Of a stretch of DNA of 64,000 bases, positions 22,111 through 31,690 are shown in pieces; positions within the stretch are counted from its first letter, which is position 1; every line of letters begins with the position of its first letter. The stretch is from contig NZ_JAFJYB010000005.1 of assembly GCF_018777385.1 (NCBI RefSeq), forward strand, positions 186,001 through 250,000, written 5' to 3'. Source of the stretch: Candidatus Symbiopectobacterium endolongispinus (lineage in GTDB: Bacteria > Pseudomonadota > Gammaproteobacteria > Enterobacterales > Enterobacteriaceae). The position numbers and the translations under genes are program-made. Under the pieces are notes generated by a model that worked only from the letters and a program-made list of their open reading frames with translations, did no database searches and was not told where the DNA came from.

Positions 22111-22977
22111 TCAGAGCGGGGTGGTATCCATGCCAAACCATTTTTCACTCAGCTTCTTGATGGTACCGTCTGCTTTAGCCTGGTCGATGGCTTTATCAAA
22201 CATGGCTTTCAGCTCAGGATCGCTTTTACGCAGGCCGATGGATGAGCCGCTGCCCAAAATGCCGCCGATAAACTGCGGGCCAGCCATCACGATTTCGCCG
22301 TTTGATTTGTCAGCGGTATTTTTCATGTAAGGCGCTGAGCCGATAACCAGATCGACGCGACCGGCTTTCAGATCCAGATCGTGCTCTTGCATGGTTTTGT
22401 ATTCGCGTACGGTCATCATGCCTTTGAAGTATTTATCCAACAGCGTGCTGGCGATCGAGGCAGACTGAACGCCAATGGTTTTGCCTTTAAGCAGCGGGCG
22501 CAATTTTTCAACTTCAGCGATGGCAGTGACTTCATCTTTCTCATTGAGGGAGAAACGGGTGCCCAGATCCGGCAGCGATGCCAGCGGGCTGGATTTCAGC
22601 ACGGCAAAGGTTTGGCCCGCCTGCGTGTAGGGCTGGCTGAAATCGATCACTTCACGGCGCTTCGGCGTGGCAGACATGCCGGAGATGATGGCATCAAACT
22701 TACCGGCGTTCAGCGCCGGAATGCTGCTGACAAACGGCTGCACCATGATCTCGCATTTTACTTTCATGTTGTCGCACAGCACTTTGTACAGCTCAATTTC
22801 CATGCCATCCAGCGTACCGTCTGGCTTGGTGAAGTTGTACGGGTGATAAGCACCTTCAGTGGCGATGCGCACGGTGCTCCAGGTTTTACCGGCTTCTGCC
22901 GCAGCATTGAATGACGTAGAGAGTGCGCCAGCCAGACAAAGCGCATAGGCGGCGGCAGCGAGTTTGGTTTTTATCAT
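22111..22977 (-). CDS. Amino-acid ABC transporter periplasmic binding protein (arm 1)
   Basis: Family 3 (HisJ/ArtJ/GlnH-like) solute-binding protein, 288 residues: signal peptide MIKTKLAAAAYALCLAGALS..., then VRIATEGAYHPYNFTKPDGTLDGMEIELYKVLCDNM and FDAIISGMSATPKRREVIDFSQPY. The family binds polar or basic amino acids or opines; the ligand is unknown here. Intact and identical in protein to the arm 2 copy, while the ATPase encoded just upstream in the operon is broken in both, so it may now serve another transporter or none. Confidence 0.9.
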   Translation of the reverse strand: MIKTKLAAAAYALCLAGALSTSFNAAAEAGKTWSTVRIATEGAYHPYNFTKPDGTLDGMEIELYKVLCDNMKVKCEIMVQPFVSSIPALNAGKFDAIISGMSATPKRREVIDFSQPYTQAGQTFAVLKSSPLASLPDLGTRFSLNEKDEVTAIAEVEKLRPLLKGKTIGVQSASIASTLLDKYFKGMMTVREYKTMQEHDLDLKAGRVDLVIGSAPYMKNTADKSNGEIVMAGPQFIGGILGSGSSIGLRKSDPELKAMFDKAIDQAKADGTIKKLSEKWFGMDTTPL

Positions 22978-23045
22978 TGAGGTATCTCCTGGTGGTTGTC
23001 TGTTGTGTTCTTAAGACTAGCATTGTGTTGATAAACGCAGTTCTG

Positions 23046-23810
23046 TTACCAACTGGCAATAAACTGGCGGAAACGAGCTGACTGGCTGGCAGTAAACATC
23101 TGTTCCGGCGTGCCTTGTTATTCGATCTCACCCTGATGCAGGAACACCACGCGGTTAGAGACTTCACGCGCAAAGTCCATTTCATGGGTTACGACCAGCA
23201 TGGTCATACCTTCATAGGCTAACTGGCGCATCACGCGCAGCACTTCTCCGACCAACTCCGGATCCAGCGCTGATGTGGGTTCATCAAACAGCATCACCTT
23301 GGGTGACATGGCCAGCGCACATGCAATCGCGGCACGCTGTTGCTGCCCACCAGAAATGTGGGAAGGGTAGTAATGACGTTTATCCGCCAGCCCGACCTTC
23401 TCAAGCAACTGCTCTGCATGCTCTTTGGCGTCCTGCGGGGCGCGTTTCAGTACGTGGATCGGCGCTTCAATCACGTTTTCCAGTACGGTTTTGTGCGACC
23501 ACAGATTGAAGTTTTGAAACACCATGCCAAGCTGGGTACGGATACGGTCGATCTGTTTCGCGCTGGCTGGACGGTTTTGACCTTGGCGATTCACTTTCAT
23601 CGCGATGGTTTCGCCGCCCACAATAATTTCGCCATGATCGGGGATTTCAAGCAGGTTGGTACAGCGCAGCAGGGTGGATTTGCCCGAGCCGGAAGAACCC
23701 AGAATCAAGACGACCTCGCCATGACTGGCTTAAAACGAGATCCCTTTCAGGACTTCCAGTGAGCCGAAACGCTTGTGAATGTTGCGCAGGCTGATAGCGG
23801 CGGTACTCAT
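23046..23810 (-). pseudogene. Amino-acid ABC transporter ATPase (arm 1), two stops
   Basis: HisP/GlnQ-like ATPase, 255 codons from ATG 23810. TAA near 23730 interrupts LKGISF-x-ASHGEVV just before Walker A ([12 protein letters not shown]). TAA at 23118-23120 interrupts HQGEIE-x-QGTPEQMF near the C terminus (Glu in relatives). Signature [14 protein letters not shown] and Walker [15 protein letters not shown] are intact. The first stop prevents any product unless translation restarts inside. Both stops are shared with arm 2, so they are older than the duplication. Confidence 0.88.
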
Positions 23811-24535
23811 GATGGGTTTCCTTTCATATTCTTAACTTCAGCCAGCGACTGCGGTGCGCGCAGATACGGCGTCATACGGTGTTCGACAAAAGCCAGCAGG
23901 CTGGTAAGCACCAAATTGATCAGCAGATAAATGGCTCCCGCTACCAGAAACACTTCCAGTGCGCGGTAGGTTTCCGCAATCAAGCGTGCCGCGATGCCGG
24001 TGATTTCCATCAGCGTGATGATGGACGCAAGCGAGGTGGATTTGATCATGGAGATCAATTCGTTGCCGTAGGCAGGCAGGACCTGGCGAATGGCGAGCGG
24101 AAACACGATGCGGGTAAATATTTTCCAGGATGGCATGCCACAGGCGCGCGCCGCTTCGATCTGCCCGGCGGGCACCGATAGCAAACCACCACGAATGATT
24201 TCGCTGGCGTAAGCGCCGGTGCAAAGCGTCAATGACAGTAGCGCACACCAATATGGTTCGCGCAGTATTGGCCACAGCACGCTTTCTCGCACCCAACTGA
24301 ATTGCCCTAAACCGTAGTAGATAAGGAACAACTGCACCAGTAGCGGTGTGCCACGAAAGAACAGCACATACAGGCGTGCGACCGATTGCAGCAGCCGGTT
24401 ACCAGAAAGTTGCATCGCGGCCAGCGTCAAGGCTAAAAAGAAGCCGAGCAGCACCGATCCCACCGCGAGTTGGAGTGTGAGCGGTATGCCGGGAATAATC
24501 TCCAGGAAGGTTTCGTAGAAAAAAGTAGCGTCCAT
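23807..24535 (-). CDS. Amino-acid ABC transporter permease, HisM type (arm 1)
   Basis: 242 residues, with membrane helices and the EAA loop SVPAGQIEAARACGMPSWKIFTRIVFPLAIRQVLPAYGNELISMIKSTS. Overlaps the ATPase start by 4 bp and the other permease stop by 1 bp, showing translational coupling. Intact. One residue differs from arm 2 (SVLWPILREP here, SVLRPILREP there). Confidence 0.9.
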   Translation of the reverse strand: MDATFFYETFLEIIPGIPLTLQLAVGSVLLGFFLALTLAAMQLSGNRLLQSVARLYVLFFRGTPLLVQLFLIYYGLGQFSWVRESVLWPILREPYWCALLSLTLCTGAYASEIIRGGLLSVPAGQIEAARACGMPSWKIFTRIVFPLAIRQVLPAYGNELISMIKSTSLASIITLMEITGIAARLIAETYRALEVFLVAGAIYLLINLVLTSLLAFVEHRMTPYLRAPQSLAEVKNMKGNPS

Positions 24536-25252
24536 TACCGTCTAACACCTCGCGAATAGTGTACCTCCGCGCGGCGCATCAGCCAGCCGGAAAAAATCGA
24601 AATCACCAGATAAATCATGGTGGCAGCCATGTAGAAATCAAATGGTTTGCCTGTGGAACCTGCGCCGATCTGGGACTGGGTCAACAGTTCTGCCACGCCG
24701 GTTACCGACACTAGCGCCGAGGCTTTCAGCACCAGTTGCCAGACGTTGCCGAACGCGGGAATGGCATGGCGCAGCAGCAGCGGAATAATAATGCGGCGCA
24801 GGCGCAGCAGGATAGGCATACCGCAGGCTTTAGCGGCTTCTATCTCGCCTTTGGCTACGGCGTAGAATGCGCCGCGAAACACTTCTGTTTGCTGTGCCCC
24901 TGAGGATATGCCGACGGCAATGACCCCGGCGATATAGCCGGGAAAACCGATAAAGCCGCTGTGGCCAAACAGGCTTGCCAGCAGCGTTAGTGCAGAGCTA
25001 CCGCCAAAGTAGAGCAGGAAAATAATCAGCAGATCGGGAATGCCGCGTGTCACGGTGGTGTAGCATTCCGCCACAAAGCGAAGTGGCCGATTACCAGCTA
25101 TTTTTGACCAGGCACCGAGGGTGCCGATGAGTGCGCCTAATAAAAAACCGCCTAATGCCAATGCCATGGTCATTCCAGTCCCCATCAGCAGCCAATCTTC
25201 CCCAGCCATTCTCACCAAAACTGATGAGTTGCCAAAATGTCATTTGTTCCAC
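24535..25252 (-). pseudogene. Amino-acid ABC transporter permease, HisQ type (arm 1), 5' frameshift
   Basis: The best start is GTG at 25252 (VEQMTFWQLISFGENGWG), six bases after GGAG. One extra A in GGCTGGGGAAGATTGG shifts the frame after about 18 codons; the remaining frame (DWLLMGTGMTMALALGG... with the EAA loop KGEIEAAKACGMPILLRLRRIIIP) is intact to TAA at 24535. Internal ATG/GTG codons could give a protein lacking only the N-terminal tail, so some function is possible. The same insertion is in arm 2. The Pro-Leu stretch here is short (PLLL). Confidence 0.7.
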
Positions 25253-25361
25253 GTATTACTCCAATTTTCTTTTTGCAGGCATAGCTCCGCGCGCGGCCTG
25301 AACGCTGCTGGTGACCCTTGACCGGACTCTCTCGCATTAAGCAGAGAACGTGGTAATCAAA

Positions 25362-25376
25362 GCAATATTCAGGCCA
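25362..25376 (-). promoter_or_regulatory. Sigma-54 promoter of the ABC transporter operon (arm 1)
   Basis: On the minus strand TGGCCTGAATATTGC carries GG and GC separated by exactly 10 bases, matching the -24/-12 consensus TGGCAC-N5-TTGCW. It lies about 110 bp upstream of the HisQ-type permease start and downstream of two NtrC-like sites. Confidence 0.65.
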
Positions 25377-25500
25377 CGTTTTTATTATTGTTGAAACGAT
25401 TAATTATGCATATAAATTGCTTATTAATCAGTATTTCATTTTATTGTTTTGGTGACTACTCACACTTTATGGGGCGGTAGCAGCTGAAAACGCCGTATTG

Positions 25501-25538
25501 GCACCAATATGGTGCATTAAAATGCACTGAATTAGTGC
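25501..25538. promoter_or_regulatory. Tandem NtrC-like enhancer sites (arm 1)
   Basis: Two palindromes, GCACCAATATGGTGC (25501-25515) and GCACTGAATTAGTGC (25524-25538), match the NtrC consensus TGCACY-N5-GGTGCA and are spaced 23 bp centre to centre. They lie about 150-170 bp upstream of the predicted sigma-54 start, a normal enhancer distance. Indicates nitrogen-limitation control. The rest of 25253-25978 holds only AT-rich leader sequence between the two divergent transcripts. Confidence 0.65.
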
Positions 25539-25978
25539 GATGTGTGATTTTGGTGCGGTGTTCGCGCCTGGCTGTTACATGGTTAGCCTCTCGCGCAGGC
25601 TTACCGTCTCGACCATGATCGTCAAACTGGAGTGGTTGGCCGTTGCGCAGCACACCAAAAGTAGCGGCATTATCCTCGCATATTGTGCGGGTAATCCGAA
25701 CCGTTGGTGATGTTGTTCACAGGCTTATGGGCACTTGCACAAATATTTGCGCCGGATTTTCTGCATTTGAAAGAAATTGCCTAATGACTCACCAGGTTGT
25801 AACACCAATAATTACAAATAATAAAACGATATTTTTATTTAATTAATACATCATTTCTTTTGTGATCGCGGTCTCAGTCGCACTGGCTGGGTAGCGATAG
25901 TACAAATCGGGTTTGTCGCTCGCCGTCGGCCTGAATGTTGTTTTCTCTATGTTATTGAATTTTAAGGTAGGTAATCGC

Positions 25979-27250
25979 GTGAAAATTGAATCCATTTATG
26001 TCACCGTTTTTACGTATCCCACTCGTCGCGTGTCCGACAGTGCGGGACATTCGCATCCAGGAGAAGAGAATCAGGCCAAGATGGCCCTCTTGACGCTGAC
26101 CACCGACGATGGACATCAGGGCTATGCATTTGCACCACCAGAAGTGGTTCGTCCCCATATTATCAACGCGTTCTTCCGCAAGGTGCTGATCGGGCAGAAC
26201 CCGTTTGACAGAGAACGTCTGTGGCAAGATCTGGTGCATTGGCAGCGCGGCAGCGCCAACCAACTGACCGATCGCGCCATCTCTATCGTGGAATCTGCGC
26301 TGTGGGATCTGCAAGGCCGCTTCCTGAATATGCCAGTACACAAACTGCTGGGCGGTTTTCGTGAAAAAGTGCCAGCTTACGGCAGCACCATGTGCGGCGA
26401 TGAGCTGGAAGGCGGCCTTTAGACGCCGGAAGAGTACGGCCAGTTTGCCGAGAAACTGGTGGCGCGCGGCTATAAGGCGATCAAGCTGCACACCTGGATG
26501 CCGCCGGTATCCTTCGCACCCAGCCCGCAGATGGACGTTAAAGCCTGTGCTGCCGTGCGTGAAGCGGTGCGCTACCTCATCGATTACGACGGTATCAACA
26601 AGACCGTGATGCCAGGCTATGGTTTCTACCACCAGCGCCCGATTCAGGCGGGAATGGACGCCACGCTGCCTAACCCCGGTTACAAGCTGGACGTGCCGAA
26701 GGCCAAGGCGCTGCTGGCGGAAGCGGGTTATCCGAACGGCTTTGAAACCACGCTGCGGGTGCTGTCCGATCAACCTTTCCTCAACCTGGCGACGTCGGTG
26801 CAATCCACTCTGGCGCAAGCCGGTATTCGAGCCAAGATCATTTCCGGCACCGGTAATCAGGTTTATGGCGCGATGCGCGATCGTAAATTCGATATGCTGG
26901 TCGGACTCGGTGGCGGCGGGGTTGATCCCCATCCGCACTCCAGCCTGCGCTCAGTGGTGTATAACCCGGATAACAGCGATGAAGCCAAACTCACCAACTT
27001 CCAGGGGTGGAGAACCTCTTTCTACGATGCGCAACTGAACGAGATGATCGATCAGGCGCTGCTGGAGAAAGATCCCGCCAGGCAGAAGCAGCGCTATGCC
27101 GAGATACAGGACCGCTATGAGGCGCTTTATCCGGCCATCATTCCTGTCTCGCAAATGGTTGATTCCGTGGTGCAACGCAAAGATGTTGTAGATTTTGTAT
27201 CACATCCGTCATCGACCACCCGCTTGTATCTGGTGCACAAGCAACGCTGA
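25979..27250 (+). pseudogene. Enolase-superfamily (mandelate racemase-like) gene fused to peptide-binding protein, arm 1
   Basis: GTG 25979 (VKIESIYVTVFTYPTRR) after AAGGTAGG begins a mandelate-racemase-type protein: N-terminal capping domain, then a TAG at 26420-26422, then ARGYKAIKLHTWM with the KxH catalytic pair. Near 26570 it joins in frame, at VREAVRYLIDYDG, to the C-terminal half of a family 5 peptide-binding protein ending DFVSHPSSTTRLYLVHKQR. So a deletion removed the racemase C terminus, the intergenic region and the binding-protein N terminus. Neither parent domain is complete and the stop precedes the junction. From 26459 a 264-codon frame remains open across the fusion. The binding protein once belonged to the dpp/opp-type operon now at 52-56 kb. 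Confidence 0.85.
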
Positions 27251-27383
27251 AGCCTGAGTAAAGCGTGGGGGGCGTTTCCCCTCACGCCTTCATCCATTGA
27301 CGCTCAGCAACCTGCGTGAGGGAAACGGCACGCTGGCAGAGGTCACCTTCCCGCCGCTGCTTTCCTGACGAGGCATCATAAAA

Positions 27384-27410
27384 AAAGCCGCGGGTTACCC
27401 CACGGCCTAC
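27384..27410 (-). terminator. Terminator downstream of fkpA
   Basis: On the minus strand GCCGTGGG-GTAA-CCCGCGGC followed by a run of seven T. The T-G wobble in the stem is stable only in this direction, supporting termination of fkpA transcripts. The gene-free stretch 27251-27554 otherwise holds only REP-like copy 2. Confidence 0.7.
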
Positions 27411-27435
27411 GTGACTGACAAACTGCCTTAACGCT

Positions 27436-27514
27436 GTCATTCCCGTGCAAGCGCGAATCTCTCTCACGCTAAACGCGCACCCTCTGTACCGGGTCCCCGG
27501 CCTACGCCGGGGAC
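27436..27514 (+). repeat. REP-like two-hairpin element, copy 2
   Basis: GTCATTCCCGTGCAAGCGCGAAT (imperfect palindrome) followed after about 33 bp by GTCCCCGG-CCTACG-CCGGGGAC (27493-27514). Same orientation as the copy at 39783, opposite to that at 7171. Confidence 0.7.
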
Positions 27515-27554
27515 GAAGAGATAAGGATGGATGTTGTCAGTTAGCCACTACGGC

Positions 27555-28364
27555 TTACTTTGCGCTTTTCTCGGCAGCAGGTTTTTCTGCTTTAGCAGCC
27601 GGTTTAGCATCAGCGTCTGCCTTGATATCCAGCAGCTCCACTTCAAACACCAGCGTAGAGTTCGCCGGAATACCCGGAACGCCATTTTCGCCGTAAGCTA
27701 ACTCTGGCGGAATAACCAGTTTGATTTTCCCGCCTTTTTTAACCTGCTTCAGCCCTTCAGTCCAGCCTGGGATAACGCCGTCAAGACGGAAGGAGAGCGG
27801 TTCGCCACGTTTGTAAGAGTTATCAAACTCGCTACCGTCAACCAGCGTACCTTTGTAGTTAACCACTACGGTATCGCTCTCTTTCGGCGCTGCGCCCGTA
27901 CCCTCTTTTTCTACCTGATACAGCAGGCCAGATTCCGTTTTCTTCACGCCTTTTTCTTTGGCAAATGCATCACGGAATTTGGTGCCTTTTTCTGCGCTTT
28001 CTTTAGCATCCTGCTTCATTTTCGCTTCTGCTGCGGTTTTCACGCGCGTTTCGAAACCTTGCAGGGTCTTCTCAATCTCTTCATCGCTCAGCTTGCTCTT
28101 GTCAGCGAACGCGTCCTGAACGCCGGCAATCAACTGGTCTTTATTCAGCTTAATGCCCAGTTTTTCTTGCTCTTTCAGGGAATTATCCATGTAACGCCCC
28201 AAGGAAGCCCCCAGCGCATAAGCGGCAGCATCCTCATCGCTCTTGAATTTTGCCGCTGTGGCCGCATCGGACGCTTTGGTCGCTTCTGCTGCCATTACCA
28301 GGTTAGCATTCAGCGTCAGTGCCATCGTCGTCGCTAACAGCGTTACTTTAAATAGTGATCTCAT
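27555..28364 (-). CDS. fkpA: Periplasmic FKBP-type peptidyl-prolyl isomerase FkpA
   Basis: Chaperone/PPIase for outer-membrane and periplasmic proteins. Signal peptide at residues 1-25 (MRSLFKVTLLATTMALTLNA...), N-terminal dimerisation helices (about 30-140) and a C-terminal FKBP domain (VVVNYKGTLVDGSEFDNSY... VIPGWTEGLKQV... IPPELAYGENGVPGIPANSTLVFEVELL). An Ala/Lys-rich tail follows. 269 residues, full length. Divergent from slyX as in E. coli. Confidence 0.95.
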   Translation of the reverse strand: MRSLFKVTLLATTMALTLNANLVMAAEATKASDAATAAKFKSDEDAAAYALGASLGRYMDNSLKEQEKLGIKLNKDQLIAGVQDAFADKSKLSDEEIEKTLQGFETRVKTAAEAKMKQDAKESAEKGTKFRDAFAKEKGVKKTESGLLYQVEKEGTGAAPKESDTVVVNYKGTLVDGSEFDNSYKRGEPLSFRLDGVIPGWTEGLKQVKKGGKIKLVIPPELAYGENGVPGIPANSTLVFEVELLDIKADADAKPAAKAEKPAAEKSAK

Positions 28365-28576
28365 CTATCATCTCCCGGTCTGGAACGACAGGCTCCAGAA
28401 ACATTAATCGTAAATGCGCGACTACTATAACTTTGGGTATCGAGACAACACAACGACACACACAACAATCCTTTGATAAAATTCCCTGAATTATTCATAG
28501 GCCCATTTTCCGACCTCGTCGATGTCCGGAGGTTCCGAATATTCGGCTAGATATGACAAAATACAGAGAAATCGTA

Positions 28577-28795
28577 ATGCCCCATACGCAACTCGAGCAA
28601 CGTATTGAAATGCTTGAAAGCAAGCTGGCTTTTCAGGAGCTCACCATTGATGAGTTGAATCAGACGGTCGTCCAACATGAATTGGAAATGGCGAAAATCC
28701 GTGAGCACCTACGCCTGTTAGTGGAAAAATTGAAAGCGACGTCCCCTTCTCTTCTCGCCCCGCAGTCCGAAGAGACGCCACCGCCACACTATTAA
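28577..28795 (+). CDS. slyX: SlyX family protein
   Basis: 72-residue coiled-coil protein of unknown function, [28 protein letters not shown]... ending in the invariant EETPPPHY. Start 28577 chosen by alignment to E. coli SlyX; eight upstream codons are not conserved. Intact. slyD would normally follow nearby but is displaced by the 29-34 kb insertion. Confidence 0.9.
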   Translation: MPHTQLEQRIEMLESKLAFQELTIDELNQTVVQHELEMAKIREHLRLLVEKLKATSPSLLAPQSEETPPPHY

Positions 28796-28970
28796 CCAAT
28801 AACGCTGGCGCATCCGTGCCTCTACGGTTGCGCCAGATCACATTTATCACATCATCCCAGGCGTTACACACGGTTTTCTGCACGCGAGAAAAACAAATAA
28901 CCAATTGATTTAAAACATATAAACTAAAAAACCCCTGCCGTTAGACAAAAATCCTTACAGCAAATCGCTC

Positions 28971-29019
28971 TTGACAGTCCCTTCAGAAAAACCAAAATGC
29001 AAACGTTCACGAGAACGTT
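28971..29019 (+). promoter_or_regulatory. Promoter and operator of the catabolic island, left end
   Basis: TTGACA (28971-28976), 17-bp spacer, AAAATG (28994-28999), then an 18-bp palindromic operator AACGTTCACGAGAACGTT (29002-29019) over the expected start site. The same arrangement occurs upstream of the MFS gene at 34274. This placement suits a repressor of the LacI/IclR/GntR kind; no regulator gene lies in the island. Confidence 0.6.
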
Positions 29020-29065
29020 ATTAATCGTTCTTTCATTTTTCCGATGACACTAAAAAGAGAACATA

Positions 29066-30118
29066 ATGACCAAAATTAATATCGATTTACGTGGCCCGAA
29101 CCCTGCCCCTGTCACACCGTTCAAACGTGATGGTTCCGTGGATTACGCCACGTGTAAAAAACTGGGTGCCTGGCTTGCCAGCATCGATGGCGTAAAAAGT
29201 CTGACCGTATTGGGCCACGCTGGGGAAGGCACCTTTATGTCTCAGAGCGAGCAAATGAAAGTGATTGAAGCTTTTGCGGAATCGGTGAACGGCGCCATTC
29301 CAATCATTGCGGGTATCACGCTCGAAGGCACCGAAGTGGCAGCCGAAGAAGCCAAGCGCGCCGTCAGCGCAGGGGCCTCTGCGGGCCTGCTGTATCCTTC
29401 TCACGGCTGGCTGCGTTTCGGCTATCAGAAAGGGGCACTACAGGATAAATACCGCCAGGTATATGAAGAAAGTGGCCTGCCACTGATCCTGTTCCAGTAT
29501 CCCGATGCCACTAAGTGCACCTATAGCCTAGAAACGTTGCTGGAAATTTCGGCTCAACCCGGTGTGTTTGCCATGAAGAACGGCGTGCGCAATATGCGTC
29601 GCTGGGACACTGAGATCCCGGTAATCCGCCGTGAGCGCCCAGACCTGCAAATCCTGAGCTGCCATGACGAATATCTGCTCTCAACGGCCTTTGATGTAGA
29701 CGGTTTCCTGGTGGGCTATGGCAATATTGCACCAGAACTGCTGGTAGAGATGATCAAAGCAGGCAAGGCGAAGGATTACAAAAAAGCCCGTGAGATCCAT
29801 GACCGCCTGCTGCCTGTGACCAAAAGCGTGTATCACCGTGGTTCGCACATGGAAGGTACCGTGGCACTGAAGCATGCGCTGGTGGCGCGCGGCATTCTGG
29901 ATCACGCCACAGTGCGTTCTCCGCTGCTGCCACTGGAACCCGGCGCAGAAGAGGAAATCAAAGCCGCAAAACGGGTTGGTCGCTGTGCGGCCTCTGGCTC
30001 ACAAACGGCGTTTCCAGGCAGACGGAATACTGCAATCAGCGAGGCAAGCCGCGCGACCTGCGCTTCCAATGCTAAAGCCGCAGAGGTGGAATCACTGACC
30101 ATCGCTGCATTTTCCTGA
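29066..30118 (+). pseudogene. DapA-family aldolase/lyase with replaced C terminus
   Basis: Dihydrodipicolinate synthase/N-acetylneuraminate lyase superfamily TIM barrel, native sequence from MTKINIDLRGPNPAPVTPF to about 29973. It has the Schiff-base Lys in FAMKNGVRN and the LILFQYP strand. Members make or cleave 2-keto acids; the true substrate is not known. After [11 protein letters not shown] the frame runs antisense into the 3' end of the convergent chemoreceptor gene, adding about 45 unrelated residues before a chance stop. A deletion therefore joined the two convergent genes tail to tail. The barrel is nearly complete (about 302 residues), so activity may persist. Confidence 0.65.
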
Positions 30119-31552
30119 ATGGTACGATCCATGTCCGTCACAGCATAACCAATTTGTGCAATACCTCGACTCTGCTCGTCTGACGCCACTGAAATATCGT
30201 TCATTATGCGATCGACAGCACCAATTGACGTCACAATGTCATGCATGGCGCTCCCCGCTTTTTCTACCAACACAGAACCCTCATCCACTCGCGTCACGGA
30301 CTCTGCAATCAAGGTTTCAATCTCTCTGGCCGCCTGTGAACTGCGCTGCGCCAGATTACGCACTTCGCTGGCGACTACGGCAAAACCACGCCCTTGTTCT
30401 CCGGCCCGTGCCGCTTCCACCGCCGCATTCAGCGCCAATATGTTAGTTTGAAAAGCAATGCTGTTGATGACCGATGTGATATCCGCGATTTTCCGCGAGC
30501 TGCCGGTAATATCCGACATCGTTGTCACCACCTGCTTAATGATCTCACCACCGCGGTTGGCGTTGCCCGATGCCTGACGCGCCAGTTGTCCGGCGTGCCG
30601 CGCGTTATCCGCATTGTTGGTCACCGTCGCGGTCAACTCCTCCATGCTGGCAGCGGTTTCCCGCTTGTTGATCGGTACGTGAGGACAAATTGCGGTTACC
30701 GTCGGCAATGGCGGAAGAGGCCGTAGCCACCTGATGCGCACTATCTCGAATATCCACCATCAACCCGCACAGCTTTTGCGTCATCCCCATCATGGCATGT
30801 GTCAACATCCCAAGTTCATCACGGCGAACCTGACCGACCACGACAGAGAGATCGCCTTGTGCAATGCGCTGCGCCAGTTCAAGGTTGCCGCGTATCGATC
30901 TCGCTATCAGGCGAGTCACCGATACGGCGATCAATATTCCCAGCAAAACGGCACAAATACCGATAACAACGATCTCCGCGACTGAATGATTGATAACATA
31001 CTGATTTTTCTCACCAAGCTGGCTCGCAATACGGCTAAGGGTATCGGTAACGGCAAACCCCGTTTTAATGGACTGCGTATCGGCCGCCTTGAGGCGCTGC
31101 CACTGTGCGGTATTCTGTATGTTCTCCCCGACGGAAACGACATGCTTCTGCCCACGCAACACAGTCGCTGCGAGCACGATCTTTTCCAGTTCATGTTGAT
31201 ATTGCGTCAGCTGTTCGCTCAGGCGTTGGAAATGCTGCACATCGCTTTCTTGCCAACGCAATTGGCGCGCTTTTTCCTGCTGCGCAATTATCTGGGAAAC
31301 ATATTTCATCATATTGCTGGCGTTCTCTTCATCCAACGTATAAAAGAGTTTCACTCGGGCAATTTTTGACTGATCGAGATAATGGTTTATCTCAGAGACC
31401 AATGTCGTCTTGGTATATAAATCACGAATTTCAGAAAAACGTAATGCACTGAAGAACACAGCGAAAATAATTAATGATAAGACGATAAAAAAACCGCCAT
31501 AGAGTTTCTTGGTGATACTGATTTGAAGCATTCTTTCCCATAGTGCACGCAT
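29973..31552 (-). pseudogene. Methyl-accepting chemotaxis protein, frameshifted
   Basis: Start ATG 31552 (MRALWERMLQISITKK) after AGGAGG. In order: membrane helix (GGFFIVLSLIIFAVFF), a periplasmic four-helix-type sensor of about 160 residues, second helix (VIGICAVLLGILIAVSV), HAMP, then the signalling domain. The frame breaks near 30680 in [17 protein letters not shown], and the hairpin tip [30 protein letters not shown] is in the other frame. The 3' end is fused to the aldolase gene. Likely sensed a compound handled by the neighbouring catabolic genes. Confidence 0.85.
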
Positions 31553-31690
31553 TCTTTCCTCCTGATAATAATATCTTCCGTCACCGATGATAAAGATGAA
31601 CACGAGCTAAAATAGACAAACCGGATAACAGGCATGTCACCGTATTTATCCGGATAAGAATTAATAGTGATGTTTTTTTAATTAGTGCCG

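Larger units (their letters stand above)
21067..26764. repeat. Large inverted repeat, arm 1 (5698 bp)
   Basis: Near-identical, inverted copy of 56172-61902. The outer boundary is inside the M20 amidohydrolase gene (match stops at 21067) and the inner boundary inside the peptide-binding-protein gene (26764). Corresponding positions sum to 82969 outside, and 82936 inside, a 33-bp length difference in the permease gene. Only a handful of single-base differences were noticed. Arm 1 contains the part of the amidohydrolase gene up to its start, a binding protein, ATPase, two permeases, a regulatory region and the racemase/binding-protein fusion. Confidence 0.95.

Noticed and set aside
20546-26764. 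Arms as a composite transposon.
   Set aside because: No transposase, no terminal inverted repeats at the arm ends and no target duplication; boundaries fall inside genes.
25952-26938. Open frame of 328 codons on the minus strand opposite the racemase/binding-protein fusion (also 56133-56984 in arm 2).
   Set aside because: Composition is typical of a high-GC antisense shadow, no ribosome-binding site, and the plus-strand frame has clear protein families.
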